Assembly: GCA_947034895.1 (NCBI GenBank)
Contig: OX344761.1
Span: 35,972,863 to 36,036,862 of the forward strand
Direction of reading: 5' to 3'
From: Rhytidiadelphus loreus
Lineage: Eukaryota > Streptophyta > Bryopsida > Hypnales > Hylocomiaceae
DNA: 64,000 nucleotides
Each line of letters opens with the position of its first letter. Position 1 is the stretch's first letter. Of this stretch, positions 11,765 through 23,236 are shown piece after piece. Made by a program: the position numbers and the translations under genes. A model generated the notes under the pieces. The model had not been told where the DNA came from and searched no databases. It worked only from the letters and a program-made list of their open reading frames with translations.

Positions 11765-12480
11765 GGGTGACTGCAAGAAAGACCGGTCCTATGAAGCGTC
11801 ACAATTAAAGTGACAGAGTTGGTTTTGGCTGTAACTTTTGGAAATTGAAGCCAATGAACTTGAAATTTTTATTGAAAATTGCTAACTCAGAAAAAATGAG
11901 ATTTTGTATTTTTCAAAAAAATTGAAAAATAATGTTATAATTAAATATCAATTTAGCTAATTTGTCACACTTTGTGGTTTAGGCTTTTTTAGTACTGTGA
12001 AGTATCCAAAAAACATGATGTTCATTTGACTTTTTTGTGGCCTATTTCCACACTAGATGGGCATGTGCTCACCAAAGGGAATTAAAAAAAACACAATTAT
12101 TTGTCCTCAACATGCATGCAAATAGGGGTCCCTTGTGCATAGCACTCCAAACTTTCATGATGGTTTCAACTTCTAGTTTTTGGTGAAATGTAATCACTAT
12201 CAAGTCTTTATAAATGGCCAATTTTTATTTTATTTTAATTCATGATTTTCTAATTTTTATTAATTTATAATTAATTTTATCTACTTTCTGTGACAAACTG
12301 TCATTTTTTTTAAGTAATACTGTTTCAATATTATAAAGTACTCAAAAGTACTATTGGCCATTGATTTTTCAGATCAACGGCTAAGATTGCTCCATTTTGT
12401 AGTACTCCTAGTATTGGGCAGAAAAACACAGTTTTTGACCAAACACTACCAAAATCGTTCGGTCTTTCTTGCAATCAGCC
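11765..12480. mobile_element. 0.72-kb TIR element with 4-bp target duplication, copy 1
   Basis: The left terminus GGGTGACTGCAAGAAAGACC is mirrored by the right terminus GGTCTTTCTTGCAATCAGCC. TAAA flanks both sides (11761-11764 and 12481-12484). An inverted second copy of nearly the same length sits at 13187-13910. Four-bp duplications are described for Sola-type and a few other DNA transposons, but no transposase is present, so the assignment is inference. It is non-autonomous. Confidence 0.8.
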
Positions 12481-12533
12481 TAAAGTGGTTACGCACTTAC
12501 GCCCTTTTTTTGGGTCTACAATATATTGTTGAC

Positions 12534-12785
12534 ATTAGATGGGATTCTGCTATGGTAGAGGGCTGTGAATTCCCCTGCGTTCGCAAACGCTAGGAATTCC
12601 GCCACGCAAGATGCTGATGTGGTCGAGAGTCAACCACATCAGCATATATTAAAAAATAATAATAATAATTAAATATATTTTTTAATATTTTAATTTAATT
12701 TAATGTTTCCAGACAACACAGGCTAGTTCTCAGCAACGGGAAACAACCTGAAACAGCCCTCTCGAAGGACTAAATTCCATCTAAT
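12534..12785. mobile_element. MITE with internal hairpin
   Basis: The ends ATTAGATGGGATTC and GAATTTAGTCC (read inward from each side) together with GAGGGCTG form an imperfect terminal inverted repeat of about 30 bp. Inside is a perfect 13-bp stem (12611-12623 with 12633-12645, ATGCTGATGTGGT). A related but diverged segment occurs at about 19292-19589, sharing GGGCCGTTTCAGG and CTAATGA ends. No target-site duplication could be fixed. Confidence 0.55.
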
Positions 12786-13186
12786 ATATATGTAATAAAT
12801 AACATGTAAATTTCAAAAGTCACAAATTTTGTATACCACACAAATATAAAAGCATTCCAACTAAAAAATTATAGATAAGAGTCCTTACATAGTTGTATTG
12901 TATCAGATATCTTGTTTGGTCAATATACAAATGACTCACTCACTTTTTCTCATAATTGTTAGCACTGGTCATGAAAGGGAGATACATAGAAAATGACAGA
13001 AAGGACCTTTAGCCCTAAAACCCTAACCCTAATCTTGAGTTTCCCAGTGTTATCTATCTCATGCTCTCATATATTTTAATGTAACATAACCTTCATCCTT
13101 ACAATGATGAAAAAATTATCATTTTTCATCCAAAGTGGTTTATTTACATTTATATGGATTAAAGATGGTTTCGATTTTGTAATCAT
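12786..13186. other. AT-rich spacer with short telomere-like tract
   Basis: There is no gene. At 13013-13032 the sequence CCCTAAAACCCTAACCCTAA resembles plant telomere repeats (CCCTAAA)n but is only about three degenerate units. It lies between two inverted transposon copies and is too short to call an interstitial telomere with confidence. Confidence 0.4.
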
Positions 13187-13910
13187 GGGTAGATGCAAGA
13201 AACAACGAACGATTTAGGGAGCGTTCTGCCAAAACTGCGTTTTTTCTGCCCAGTACTACAAGTATTAGTAGTACTCAAAACGGAGCAATCTCAGCCATTG
13301 ATCTGAAAAATCAACGGCCAATAGTACTTTTGAGTAATTTATAATACTGAAATAGTACTATTGGAAAAAAATGACAGTTTGTCACAAAAAGTAAATAAAA
13401 TTAAGTATAAATTAATAATAATTAGAAAATCATGAATAAATAAAAACTAAAAATTGGCCATTTGTAGAGACTTGATAGTGATTACATTTCACCAAAAACT
13501 AAAAGTTGAAACCATCATAAATGTTTGGAGCGCTATGGGCAAGGGACCCCTATTTGCATGCATGTTGAGGACAAAGAATTGTGTTTTTTTGAATGCCCTT
13601 TGGTGGGCACATGCCCTTCTATTGTGGCAATAGCCCACAACAATCTTAGACGTACATCATCATTTTTGGATGCTCCACAGTACTAAAAAACCCTAAAACG
13701 CAAAGTGTGACAAATTAGGTAAATTACAATGTAATTAAAGGATTTTTTTTCAAAATTTCTCAAAAATAAGGAATCTGAGGACTTCCAAATTAGCCATCTC
13801 CAATAAAAATTTCAAGTACATGGACTTCATTTCCCAAAAGATATGGCGAATGGCAACTCCGTCATTCCAATTGTGACGCAAAATAGTACCGGTGTTTCTT
13901 GCATTCACCC
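13187..13910. mobile_element. 0.72-kb TIR element with 4-bp target duplication, copy 2 (inverted)
   Basis: This is the inverted homologue of the element at 11765-12480. It begins GGGTAGATGCAAGAAAC and ends GTTTCTTGCATTCACCC, flanked by TCAT on both sides (13183-13186 and 13911-13914). A distinct 4-bp duplication at each copy shows two independent insertions rather than one palindromic duplication. Internal text such as GTACTATTGGCC is shared in reverse orientation with copy 1. Confidence 0.8.
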
Positions 13911-14102
13911 TCATGTAATTATTCCACTAATTGTCATATATTCATAGTAAATGAAATATCATAGAAATGGAAACGGTTTAACTATTATAATTTTATTTAA
14001 TATGCATGTATGGAAGTGGGGTATGTGTAACATGTTTTAATTGTTTTATTAACAGTTCAAAATAGTGGTTCATTTATTTGCTTTTGATGACTAATCCTTT
14101 AA

Positions 14103-14638
14103 CCCCTAAACGCTCAACGACCATTTTATGGTCATTGCCCGACTTTGGGTAGAATTTTTAGGCAAAAAAAAGCTTTTTTCAATTTTTTTTCAATTTTTTT
14201 TTAAGAAATTGGATTGTCTTTCAATATGTATATTCAAAACTAAGATCGCTATGGTCAAACAAAAATTATAAGAGAAATAGCACAAAGAGTTTAGAATTAG
14301 CTAATGTTGAAAAACTTACTATTTGGGAAAAGTGTTGATGTTCTCATTACTAGATCTTATGCATTTTTTCACAAATCAATAGAAACCACAATTTTGACCA
14401 ATCAAAAAGAAATTCAAATGCTAAAGATAGAAATTGTATTTTTGGTGAAGTTTTGAAGTTTTATCTTCAAAATTTATTAGAAGAGAATCTAAAAATAATT
14501 TTATAATTTTGACCATATGGATACTTTCTACTTTTCATGCTTCACATTATCTTGTTTGATGCAAACTTCAAAAAAGTTATAGAATTTATATTTTATAATA
14601 CATTTGTGTTTTGTTCAAACCCCTTGGGCTTTTAGGGG
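14103..14638. mobile_element. TTAA-flanked inverted-repeat element, copy 2
   Basis: The element begins CCCCTAAACGCTC and ends GGGCTTTTAGGGG, with TTAA directly outside at 14099-14102 and 14639-14642. It is 536 bp, shorter than copies 1 and 3, very AT-rich, and has no coding frame. It belongs to the same family by its termini. Confidence 0.6.
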
Positions 14639-14642
14639 TTAA

Positions 14643-16938
14643 TAGTGAAGCTTTCAACATAGCTCTTATTCATTTTCCACAAATTTCACTATTTTTTTCC
14701 ATAAAATTTTGATTTTGACATTAATTAATAAAAACCGAAGGTCAGGTGATACTCTCTCGGAGGGACATAACGTACGGAAACTGTGCGTACCCGCTCCTAA
14801 TGACAATCCATACTTGTATTTTTTGCCCAAAACGATGCTTAAGAAACATTCACAATCATATGTAAATGCGTCCAGTTGGGTTTAGATCTAATGATTGAGC
14901 CTTTCAAAATTTGGACTTGTAATATTTACTACTGGAGCCACCCATTGCATGAACACTGCACTCTTCGCAATGTGATTGGAATCGGTACATATTAGGATGG
15001 AAATTATGGTAACCACGTAAGCAAATCTCAGTATCTCACTGCACGTAATCGCTCCGGTTTCTTTCCAAATTTTAGCAACCACAGATCGACTGGCGAGCTC
15101 CTACATCTTGCAATCGCTCTAGGAATTAATTTCAGAGCCCTTTTCTCTTGTGATCGACAATGCATGCTCCCGTGGGACCGAACTAAGTTTTGCACCACTC
15201 AAATACTGTGCATCCACTCAATTGCAACTCTTTGAGAGCCATATGTGTTGCAAATAGAATTACGCAATAAAGTCGTTTGTTAATCGAAAAAAGTAGATCG
15301 ATTTTAAGGTCCCAAGTCTTCAATTCTTCCTTGTCCGAACGGTATTTGAAATCTCTGTTGTCGAGAGGAGACAAACTTTTCATTCACGGTGGCTACTTGA
15401 GCAAAGAGGACAAGTTCTTGGCATCAGTGTAGAATGTCCTAGAACAGAGCTAGCATCGATCATTCTCGACTGAATAATGATTGGACCGTGCAAGCCTTGG
15501 CATCGGAGCTGAATATGACATTGGTTGGCCAAATATGACATTGCTAGCCTAAGGAGTAATCAACACCCTGGTTCGTTTCTTCGACAGGCACCAGAACATG
15601 AATCAAAGAATCAATAGAAGGATCAAAACGCATGTTCAGCCGTTTTGCCTCATGACTTGTGGAATTGATCGATTCGACCATTTATGCTAGACCAACAGGT
15701 GTGCGAATTGAAACTCTCGACGATTTGGGGGCAATATATATGACCCTTTGTGTTGAACATCACAAGAATTTCCTGAACATTCGTTCTTCTCAGTTACAAA
15801 AGAAATTGGTGTGTAATGCGTGTACAATATTCCTCCAACATATATCCCAAGTCCTCAAAGCGCTCAAAATCTTGAACTCAGAAAGAAGTCATAGGTGAAA
15901 GAATAATTATATGGTTCATCAAGATGATGATTTATGTTACCGGCAATCTGCTAAACTGTATACAGTGATTTGACCTTTATTTTGGGGCAAATCATATATC
16001 TCGACACTAATAGATTCCATGACGACGACAATGCAGTGCTTGATTATAATTTATTTGAGCAAATCGGCCAATATTGCGACAAATTCTACGCCTGGTCAAT
16101 ATAATATCGACCGATCATTACTTCATCAATCACATTTTAGAAATATTGATTAATATTCACACACCATAGCCAGCAGATCTGAATACATTTGACGATCGCA
16201 AATTAATGATACCTGCGATCTAGGAAAGAGTTCTAGAACTTGGGAATTTGTGAGAATAATTTGTGCAGATTTGAAGTCACTTCGTACTCAATCCATAGAT
16301 AGGCAATCACTGATTCAGACACCAGGTGAATAGGTGATACAGTAGTGTGATACATAAAACCGAAATGCATACATGTGAAATCTGACGCAACAATAGTAAT
16401 ATGAAATGTATTACTGAATTCTTGGATTTATTATACTCCTGTAACTCGCTCCCAGCGACTGTACGTAGTCCGCAAGCTCGTTCAGATGCAAGTAAACTAG
16501 TAGATGCAAGTAAACTAGTATATACGCACGTGCACAAGGCAGGGCACACTCCTGACCATGCCTTATTTACTGGCCTCCAGGAATGGTAATTCCTGCCCAA
16601 CAAATATAATACAGCATGATTAATTCGATCAACAACTCGACCCAGGTTGGTGTATATGAACAAACTAGACAACCTTCAAGAGGTTTCTATGGGACAAGTT
16701 AAGGCTAACATGTAATTAATTTTGAATACCGGTAAGGGACGTCGAAGAGTGTACTGTACAAATGGTTCATTGGAAGGCTCACACTTACTAGAACGTCATA
16801 AGCTAGTCTTCTAACCTTCTTCCTCTCTATTATATGTACCTTAGAGAATTGCATTGACTGGTCAACATGTTGATGGAAAAAGCTAGAAAGGATGAAATAG
16901 ACAGCACACAAGGTATTTTTAGAGATGATACACTTAGA
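14643..16938. other. Unassigned sequence left of the lipid-transfer gene
   Basis: Composition is more balanced than in the AT-rich flanks, but no product is recognisable; the longest open frames (up to about 120 codons) look like chance or old remnants. An 18-bp tandem duplication (AGATGCAAGTAAACTAGT) lies at 16484-16519. If the lipid-transfer gene has a second exon (see its entry), it would lie within this stretch on the minus strand. Confidence 0.45.
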
Positions 16939-17310
16939 TCAGAAGAAGCCATGGCTGGCACGAAAGGTGAGAAGATAGAGTCCCGTACCATTGCACTGGG
17001 TCCCGGCCTTGTAAGCCAGGTTGCACTTCTCGGGGATGGTGATGGCGTACTGCACGGCGGCGCCGGAGGCTTCGAAGGCGGAGCTGGAGGCCGCCTGGCA
17101 AAGGCAAGCTTCCGGGTCGGTGGTCAGGTAGCTCGTCAGCATCGTGCAACACTGCGCACTAGGCTGCACATCCGCTTCCGCTGCCGGCAAGCAAGCCACT
17201 AACATACTGAAAGGACCGCATGTCGCCTGGGCTCTGCACTGGCAGATGCTGCAGCTCAGCCCCACTAGCAGGATCAGAAGCAGAGATTGCGCCTGCATTG
17301 CCACCTTCAT
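16939..17310 (-). CDS. Secreted lipid-transfer-like protein with eight-cysteine motif
   Basis: This is a plant non-specific lipid-transfer-like protein of about 123 aa, expected to act in the apoplast or cell wall carrying lipids or cutin/suberin precursors. The start is the ATG at 17310; a hydrophobic signal peptide (LLLILLVGL) is followed by a likely cleavage near AQA just before the first Cys. The mature part shows the family pattern C-X8-C-X13-CC-X13-CLC-X24-C-X9-C, with Leu in the CXC. The pattern is complete, which makes the call strong. After the last Cys the reading is TGC AAT G|GTACGG: plant nsLTP genes often have an intron a few bases past this Cys codon, so the final 16 or so residues (GTGLYLLTFRA...) may be intron read-through, with a short second exon downstream. 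No C-terminal hydrophobic GPI tail is seen. The gene is GC-richer than its surroundings. Confidence 0.85.
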   Translation of the reverse strand: MKVAMQAQSLLLILLVGLSCSICQCRAQATCGPFSMLVACLPAAEADVQPSAQCCTMLTSYLTTDPEACLCQAASSSAFEASGAAVQYAITIPEKCNLAYKAGTQCNGTGLYLLTFRASHGFF

Positions 17311-17360
17311 CGCCAATGCTGCAGTAGCTCGTCAAATCCCACACCAGGATACAATTTAAT

Positions 17361-17368
17361 TAATTATA
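17361..17368 (-). promoter_or_regulatory. Possible TATA box of the lipid-transfer gene
   Basis: On the minus strand the sequence reads TATAATTA about 50 nt upstream of the ATG. The distance leaves a very short 5' leader, so this is only a candidate. Confidence 0.3.
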
Positions 17369-17557
17369 CTTCTGATTGAATCTAGATAGCAAGAAAGAGA
17401 GGCTAGCTTGGTAGCTGGGAAGCTGGGATCGACAGAATGAGGAGAGACTTAATATGTACTCCTGCGGAAGGTTAGCTGGGGTTTGGAGTCTGGACATGGT
17501 AGGAGTTGGGATATTAGTTAGTTAGCTAGCTAGCGCTATTTCAAATGATTAATACGA

Positions 17558-17625
17558 GTACACCATGTCATCTACATGACGGTCATTGATGTATCAGCGT
17601 ACACCATGTCATCTCCATGTCATCT
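17558..17625 (-). promoter_or_regulatory. Repeated ATGACATGG motifs upstream of the lipid-transfer gene
   Basis: GTACACCATGTCATCT occurs at 17558-17573 and 17599-17614, and the shorter CCATGTCATCT at 17615-17625. On the gene strand these read AGATGACATGG, 250-315 bp upstream of the start codon. Clustered direct repeats at this distance could be protein-binding sites, but the factor is not identifiable. Confidence 0.35.
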
Positions 17626-19973
17626 ACGCGTACTGAGAGCTGAGAGGTGGTGCGTAGTTACTCATGATTGCCATGACCCAGGTAGCTAAAGCAGGTGAGC
17701 CTCTATGTTGGTGTGATTCAACTGCGTTACTGCAGTTGCAATACTGTTGCTTATGTACTAATCGATCGAATCAATGGAATTTCTCCGGCTCAGCATACTA
17801 CTTTCAGGTGATGAAATTGATCTGCCTAGCAGCAATCATGGAAATAACTTAATTGTACGTCAAAATGGCGTATTCCAGAGTGCTACAAACTTAACATTCA
17901 CATGGAATGCACAGCTTGAGCTGCAGAAAGTAGGAGTCAAGTAGGTATGAGATTCCAGACGTGCGACTGAAAAAATGTTAATTCCTAGAAATTCCGCGAA
18001 TTCTAACGAATTTGACGTCTTCTTATAACAGCATAAACTAACGAAGTATCCCTCATGTGCTCCAAAAATTATTGAACCAATGAAGCGTGTGAATTTCGAA
18101 GCTTGCTAGAAATCTATCATGTCAAAGATTTTTAATTCCAAGCCTGGTCATATAGTATTGGACACATTGGAAGCCAGGAAGTACGTATAGTCAATTTGCA
18201 ATGAGCTTCCATAGGTTTTGTCAAACAATATCTGCCACATTGGAAAGCAAAGCACAGCAAATAGAATAGAGAAGGGAGAGCTACTAGCATTACTAATCCA
18301 TTGATCGGAACAAAGCGGTAGCACAATGGTTTATCAGTCGATTCTGGAAAATTCTCATAGCTAGGGCAGGCGGGATGAGCTATCTATCAAAACTTTGTCA
18401 CTGCCCATGGCCATTTGTCATCTAAGTTATGTGAAACAGAAATTTGTGTTGGTATGCAGTACGGTAAGTCACCCTATTATGACTAAAATTTCTGATATGA
18501 CTTAAATTTCTGATCTGATCCGTTGGAGGGTTGAGGGAGAGTCAACTCTGTTTTCACACCTAGAGAAACCCGTACAAAAGGATGACATTCCAATCATTTT
18601 TGCAGTGCAACGGTGCACAAGGACAACCAAAATTTTATTAACAATTTTGGAATGGTTTAGTAAAACATCACGCAATGTATGTGCAACTATTCAAGATTGC
18701 AATTGTTTTTGCAACAATTTAGGCATAGATACGCATTGGTTTCATGCCCAAGACTTTTGCACTAAGTTGGTAGCCCTTTCACAATGGTTTTGCAATGACT
18801 TTGAATTCTGGACAAAGTATGTTGCAATACAAAGACATTGCAAACTAGCTGCCGATGTGTTGCAACCTCGTTCACCATTACGGGGGTGGTTTTCGTTCTT
18901 TCCTCTCCGACCCTTCAGTGACAACTTTCACATGTGGTTGTTGGGATTTCTGAAGGGTTAGGGTTCAGGGTACTTGACTTCTAGGATCAAGCTTTGTTCC
19001 ATTGACGATGAGGGGAAAAACCCTATCTGTGCGGCAAGTTAGCATGGAATTCAAGTGGGCTGCAGACGCGCATCTGGAGGTAGCCCGCCCTCCATTGCGT
19101 AGTTGCTTGTGTAGGTTAAGAATGTGAGTTCGGTGGTGGAGAAGGAATTCGTCCTCGAGTAGAAAAGCAAATACAAGTTTTTCTCAGTATTCCAAAAATA
19201 AATTCCAAAAATAAATTTATAAAACCTATATTCATTCATGCAAAAAGTATTGTGTTACAACAATTTAAGAAAGATTGATTAAAAAAAGCATTACATGAGA
19301 TTTCAAGGGAAGGAGGGGCCGTTTCAGGCTTGTTCCATGCCTCGGTAACTCTCAAAATATAAAATTACTAAAAAAGAATTACATATTTTTTTTTTTAAAT
19401 TAAAAAAATTAAAAATTAAAAAAATATATATATGTACATATATTTTTATGTTTTATTTTAATATTATCTAACATGGCAGTGCTCTTGCCACGTTGGACTG
19501 TAGAAGTGCACACGTTTCTGTAGTTTGGGAACTACAAAGAACTACAAGGAACTTGTAGTCTTGTAAAGAAGGTAAATCCCCTCTAATGATTTGGAAAGCA
19601 TGGGCTTTTATTAATAATTTGAAAGATTACAAACAAAATTATAAGGCAAAATTCTTGATCATTGGAGACTCTATGCAATTATTCAATTCTATCATTGGTG
19701 ATTTTTTTTTTAAATATCATTTTGCTAAAATTATTAATATCATTAAGAGGTCTATTGAATTTTTTGATTACAATCATTGTAAATACTTGTACATAAAAAT
19801 AAATAAAAACACCATATTTATACATTATACCATACATTCACTTTGAATATACAAACAAAATGGAAACTTTGAAATCCTGATAATATGTACCGAAAAAAGT
19901 TAAAATGTCCCTTTACAGAGGAAAAGGTTAATTCAAAAGCCTCCAAGGGACTGTAAACCACTCCCAGGAAATG
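17626..19973. other. Unassigned sequence with degenerate repeats
   Basis: I recognise no gene. At 18600-18870 the motif TTGCAA/TTGCAAC recurs many times across an open frame, which suggests repeat-derived rather than coding sequence. At about 19292-19589 a segment shares GGGCCGTTTCAGG and end motifs with the MITE at 12534-12785 and is probably a diverged relative. It is interrupted by a long A/T tract around 19385-19460. Confidence 0.45.
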
Positions 19974-20199
19974 GGCCAGGGTGAATTGACCCCCTCATTG
20001 CCCCTCCAGGGCAAACCCTGGAATTTTTTATTTTCAAGGTTTAATTTTTTTTTGAAATTCTGAATTCATATTTGCAATCACAGGCCCCAAATTACTCTAG
20101 GGAGGCGTAAGAATTACCAAAAAATTGGCACAACATAGGGGGCTTTTTTTTCAAACCAACGTTGACCGGGGCAATGAGGGGGTCAATTCTCCCTACGCC
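19974..20199. mobile_element. Mutator-type MITE, copy 2
   Basis: The element begins GGCCAGGGTGAATTGACC and ends with TCAATTCTCCCTACGCC. AGGAAATG, extendable to 9 bp with the shared C, flanks both sides (19966-19973 and 20200-20207). It is 226 bp, with the same inner block CCCTCATTGCCCC as the copies at 3107 and 25316, and has no coding content. Confidence 0.85.
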
Positions 20200-20213
20200 A
20201 GGAAATGTCCCGT

Positions 20214-20548
20214 TCATTTCCTGGGAGGCTTCTGCGGCGTACTGTCCGCAAAAGCGGGCAAACTCACATAATCAGGGATTACGGATTCTTCATCTGTGAT
20301 ATCATTATCATCCGGCATTTTTTGTTGATTTCCTGACAGTATTTTACGTCGGCCAATGTCCTTGTCGTCGGGCTTTACGGGAAAAAACGCGCCTCCTCGT
20401 CGGGCTCCGCCCTCCTCATCAACGCATTTTTTCCCGTAAACCCCTCCTCCTCGGGCATTGCCCTATACATTTTAACCTCTATTTTAACCTTGAAAGGATC
20501 ATTTTTTCCAGCTCTAACATCTTTCAAGGTTTCTTCAAGTTTTAATTT
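20214..20548 (-). pseudogene. Broken coding remnant of unknown protein
   Basis: Read on the minus strand from 20548, one frame is open for about 58 codons and looks clearly coding: charged and non-repetitive, including KNDPFKVKIEVKMYRAMPEE and later RRAEPDEEARFFP. It stops at a TAA near 20375. A one-base shift in the run of six T just before it opens a second frame (PDDKDIGRRKILSGNQQK, then ITDEESVIPDYVSLPAFADS) that ends at the TGA at 20214-20216. I do not recognise the family. The upstream part is lost in AT-rich sequence, and a MITE lies immediately beyond the end. It is probably the C-terminal end of a transposon or host protein that was duplicated and decayed. Confidence 0.55.
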
Positions 20549-22345
20549 TCAAAATTTTCAAAAAAATATAATATTTTTTATACATAATTTTTATAATTTT
20601 ATTTTTCAACAAGCTAAAAATAATTGCTAACTATATTTATACATTTTAACTATGCACATCAATCTTTTTACTTTATCCTCCAAAATGCAAATATGTTTGG
20701 ATCATACACTGATGCAATAAGGTAACTACACCTAAAATCACACAGATAAGCTCTATAGCTTAATCAATATACTCTAGAAAATGAAAACAATTTTTGCACA
20801 TTGGTGAAGGACTATGAATTAAAATGCAAGTGTTTTCATAATTTTTGGAAGCATTTTGAATTAGTTACAAATTTTCAAAGATGAAAGGTGCAAGAAGCTA
20901 AAAGTGTCATATAGGTAATGCCCAAACACATTTGATGCATGTTGAGAAATAACATTAAGATATATGACCTGTTTTTGACAATGTTAAGTGTTTTAATATA
21001 TGTCTAATTGAGCAATGGTAGGGGGATAAATTTTCTTTGGGAAGGAAATAGAAATAACAAAGATTGCACTATTTTTTGTTAATTTTCCATCAAGTTTGGA
21101 ATTATTTGAAATAAAAGAAGTGGAGATTATTGTTTGACTTGTTCTCGATCTATAGAAAAATCTATTTCTGAGAAGTGTAAAATTAAAAACTTGTCTTAGC
21201 AATTTCATTAGGTGTCAATGTGTTATTTGTCATACAATAATGAAGACCCTAGTCAACATCATTTTCCCCTCATTCAAGAAAATATGTTACCTTATCTTGC
21301 ACAAATTAGGCCTTGGCCAGAAACAAGTTGTATACCTTAGCAGTATCTAAACATGCCAAGTGATGCCATGTCAAAGAAAAAAAATTAATACAAAAGAAAG
21401 TGTATCCAAAATCAATCACTTGTAAGGTTGCCACCTCTACAATACTATAAAAAGAGTTGCTCACTACCCAAAATAGCAACTCTACTTCACACTTGTGCTC
21501 ACCATTTGGGATATCTTCCATGTTTAGTTTCCCTTCAAAAGTAAGGGGTGGTTTTTAGAAGTGTCGATTTTGGGTGTGGTTATTTTAACCCTTGAAGACC
21601 CAAGCAACCTTATTTTGGTCGTTGTCCCTCTTTTTTGAGCTAACTATTTTCAAATTTCAAATTTTTTCAAAAAATAAAAATAAATAAAAATAGACTACAT
21701 TATGAATTCAATGGCAATCGTTTCATCAAATTTTGAGTCAAACTTCACCTTGTGGATTTTTTCAAAATCCCGAGGGGAACACTCGCGGGTTTTAGAAAAC
21801 TACGTGAGTTAAAAGATAGGGTTCATTTAATTCAAAGGGGGGAAATTTTATATAATTTGTAGAACTACTATAGGGTTCATGAAATGCTACACACTCTAAT
21901 ATATATAAATTAGGGTATGTAAAAACATCATATATTAGAAATTTTTATTAATAAGTTAACCTTGACAAATAGAAGCTGTGCAAATTTTTCATAGTATGAT
22001 GAGTATAGATGTGGACAAATAATTTTATATAGATGACAAAATGGACATATTCAAGAAAATATACAATGAAGAGTGGTTGACTAAAATTGTGCCATGGTAC
22101 TTATAGTGTATATACCAAAAAAAAAATGTAATTGTAAGACATCAACTAAAAGTGGAAAAATTGTCACATTGTATGAATAGGGAGGTTTACTTTAGTGGAT
22201 TCAACAAATTGAAAATTGTACAATATGATAAGAATTTATAGTCCATTTAACTCTAATCTTTGAAGCCATATGTGTTGATTACACTCGTATTGAATGAGAT
22301 TTTCATGGAATAGTTTCATTAGGAATTCTAAAGTGTTCAATGTTA
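20549..22345. other. AT-rich intergenic sequence
   Basis: No gene is recognisable and stops are dense. TTAACCCTTGAAGACCC near 21588 looks like another left end of the TTAA family but has no clear partner. Confidence 0.5.
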
Positions 22346-22349
22346 TTAA

Positions 22350-23232
22350 CCTCTAAAGACTAGAGGGTGTTTTAGAAGAGGAAAAATTCAAATTTGCCAA
22401 TTTTTGATGCATTGTCTAAAATAAAAAATTATTTAAATAAATTTCAATTGTATAAAAGTGTATTATATAATTATGGAAATGTGTAGAAACAATTTTAGCC
22501 CATTTGACCATGTGGATTAAAAAATTATAATGTTTGAAGTGAGAAAAAAATCTTTATTCACATTCTTGCAAACTAGGATCAACAAACTTCAAGCCCTCTT
22601 AGAGTAAAATTTTTGGTCTACTCAAAAATGAGGATTTTGACTATTCATAAATATATGATGTTAAGTTTACTCATAAAAAATCTGAATCAACTTGCAATGC
22701 AAATAGATTAAGTGCATTGGCAATACACTAGTCTTTTTTTTGATGATTTCTTGTGTAATAAGATATTTTTTTATTTGAAATCCAAATGGTTAAAAATTAG
22801 AGACAAACATTTAGAATATTTGGAAAAAATTTCAAGAACTTTAACTTCACATATTGCAAGATAATAGGGCTTGAGGTTAGAAGAAAAGTTTTCTTTCTTA
22901 AAGCCACCCTAACATAGCTAATAAAATTTGACTCCTCTGAGAATGTGATTTGAGAACTAAATCGTTTTTGATAATTGTATGCCATATTTTATTAGTATCA
23001 AAAATGCCAAATTTCAATAGTTGATGAGAGTTTTTGCAAAAGACGCCTTAAAGATGCCCAATTTGCAAGGACTGCTAAAAAAATTTAGGACAGAAAAAAA
23101 TTATATTTCCACTAAGAAGATACAAGTTCACATCTTGTGTCAAAATTTTATGAACATTTGACCAAAATTGACTTCATAGGGACTTACCGAGAGTTTCAAT
23201 TGTTCATTCAATGGACAATTGGCCTTTAGGGG
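22350..23232. mobile_element. TTAA-flanked inverted-repeat element, copy 3
   Basis: The left end CCTCTAAAGACTAGAGG and right end GGCCTTTAGGGG are flanked by TTAA at 22346-22349 and 23233-23236. It is 883 bp, close to copy 1 in length. Its right half contains phrases similar to copy 1 (a polar stretch with ATTTCCACTAAGAAGAT). There is no coding frame. Confidence 0.6.
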
Positions 23233-23236
23233 TTAA

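Noticed and set aside
13013..13032. Interstitial telomere
   Set aside because: Only about three imperfect CCCTAAA units; within chance for AT-rich sequence of this length.
18605..18961. 118-codon plus-strand frame with many Cys and Trp residues
   Set aside because: It overlaps a stretch of recurring TTGCAA motifs and resembles no known protein; it is probably repeat-derived.
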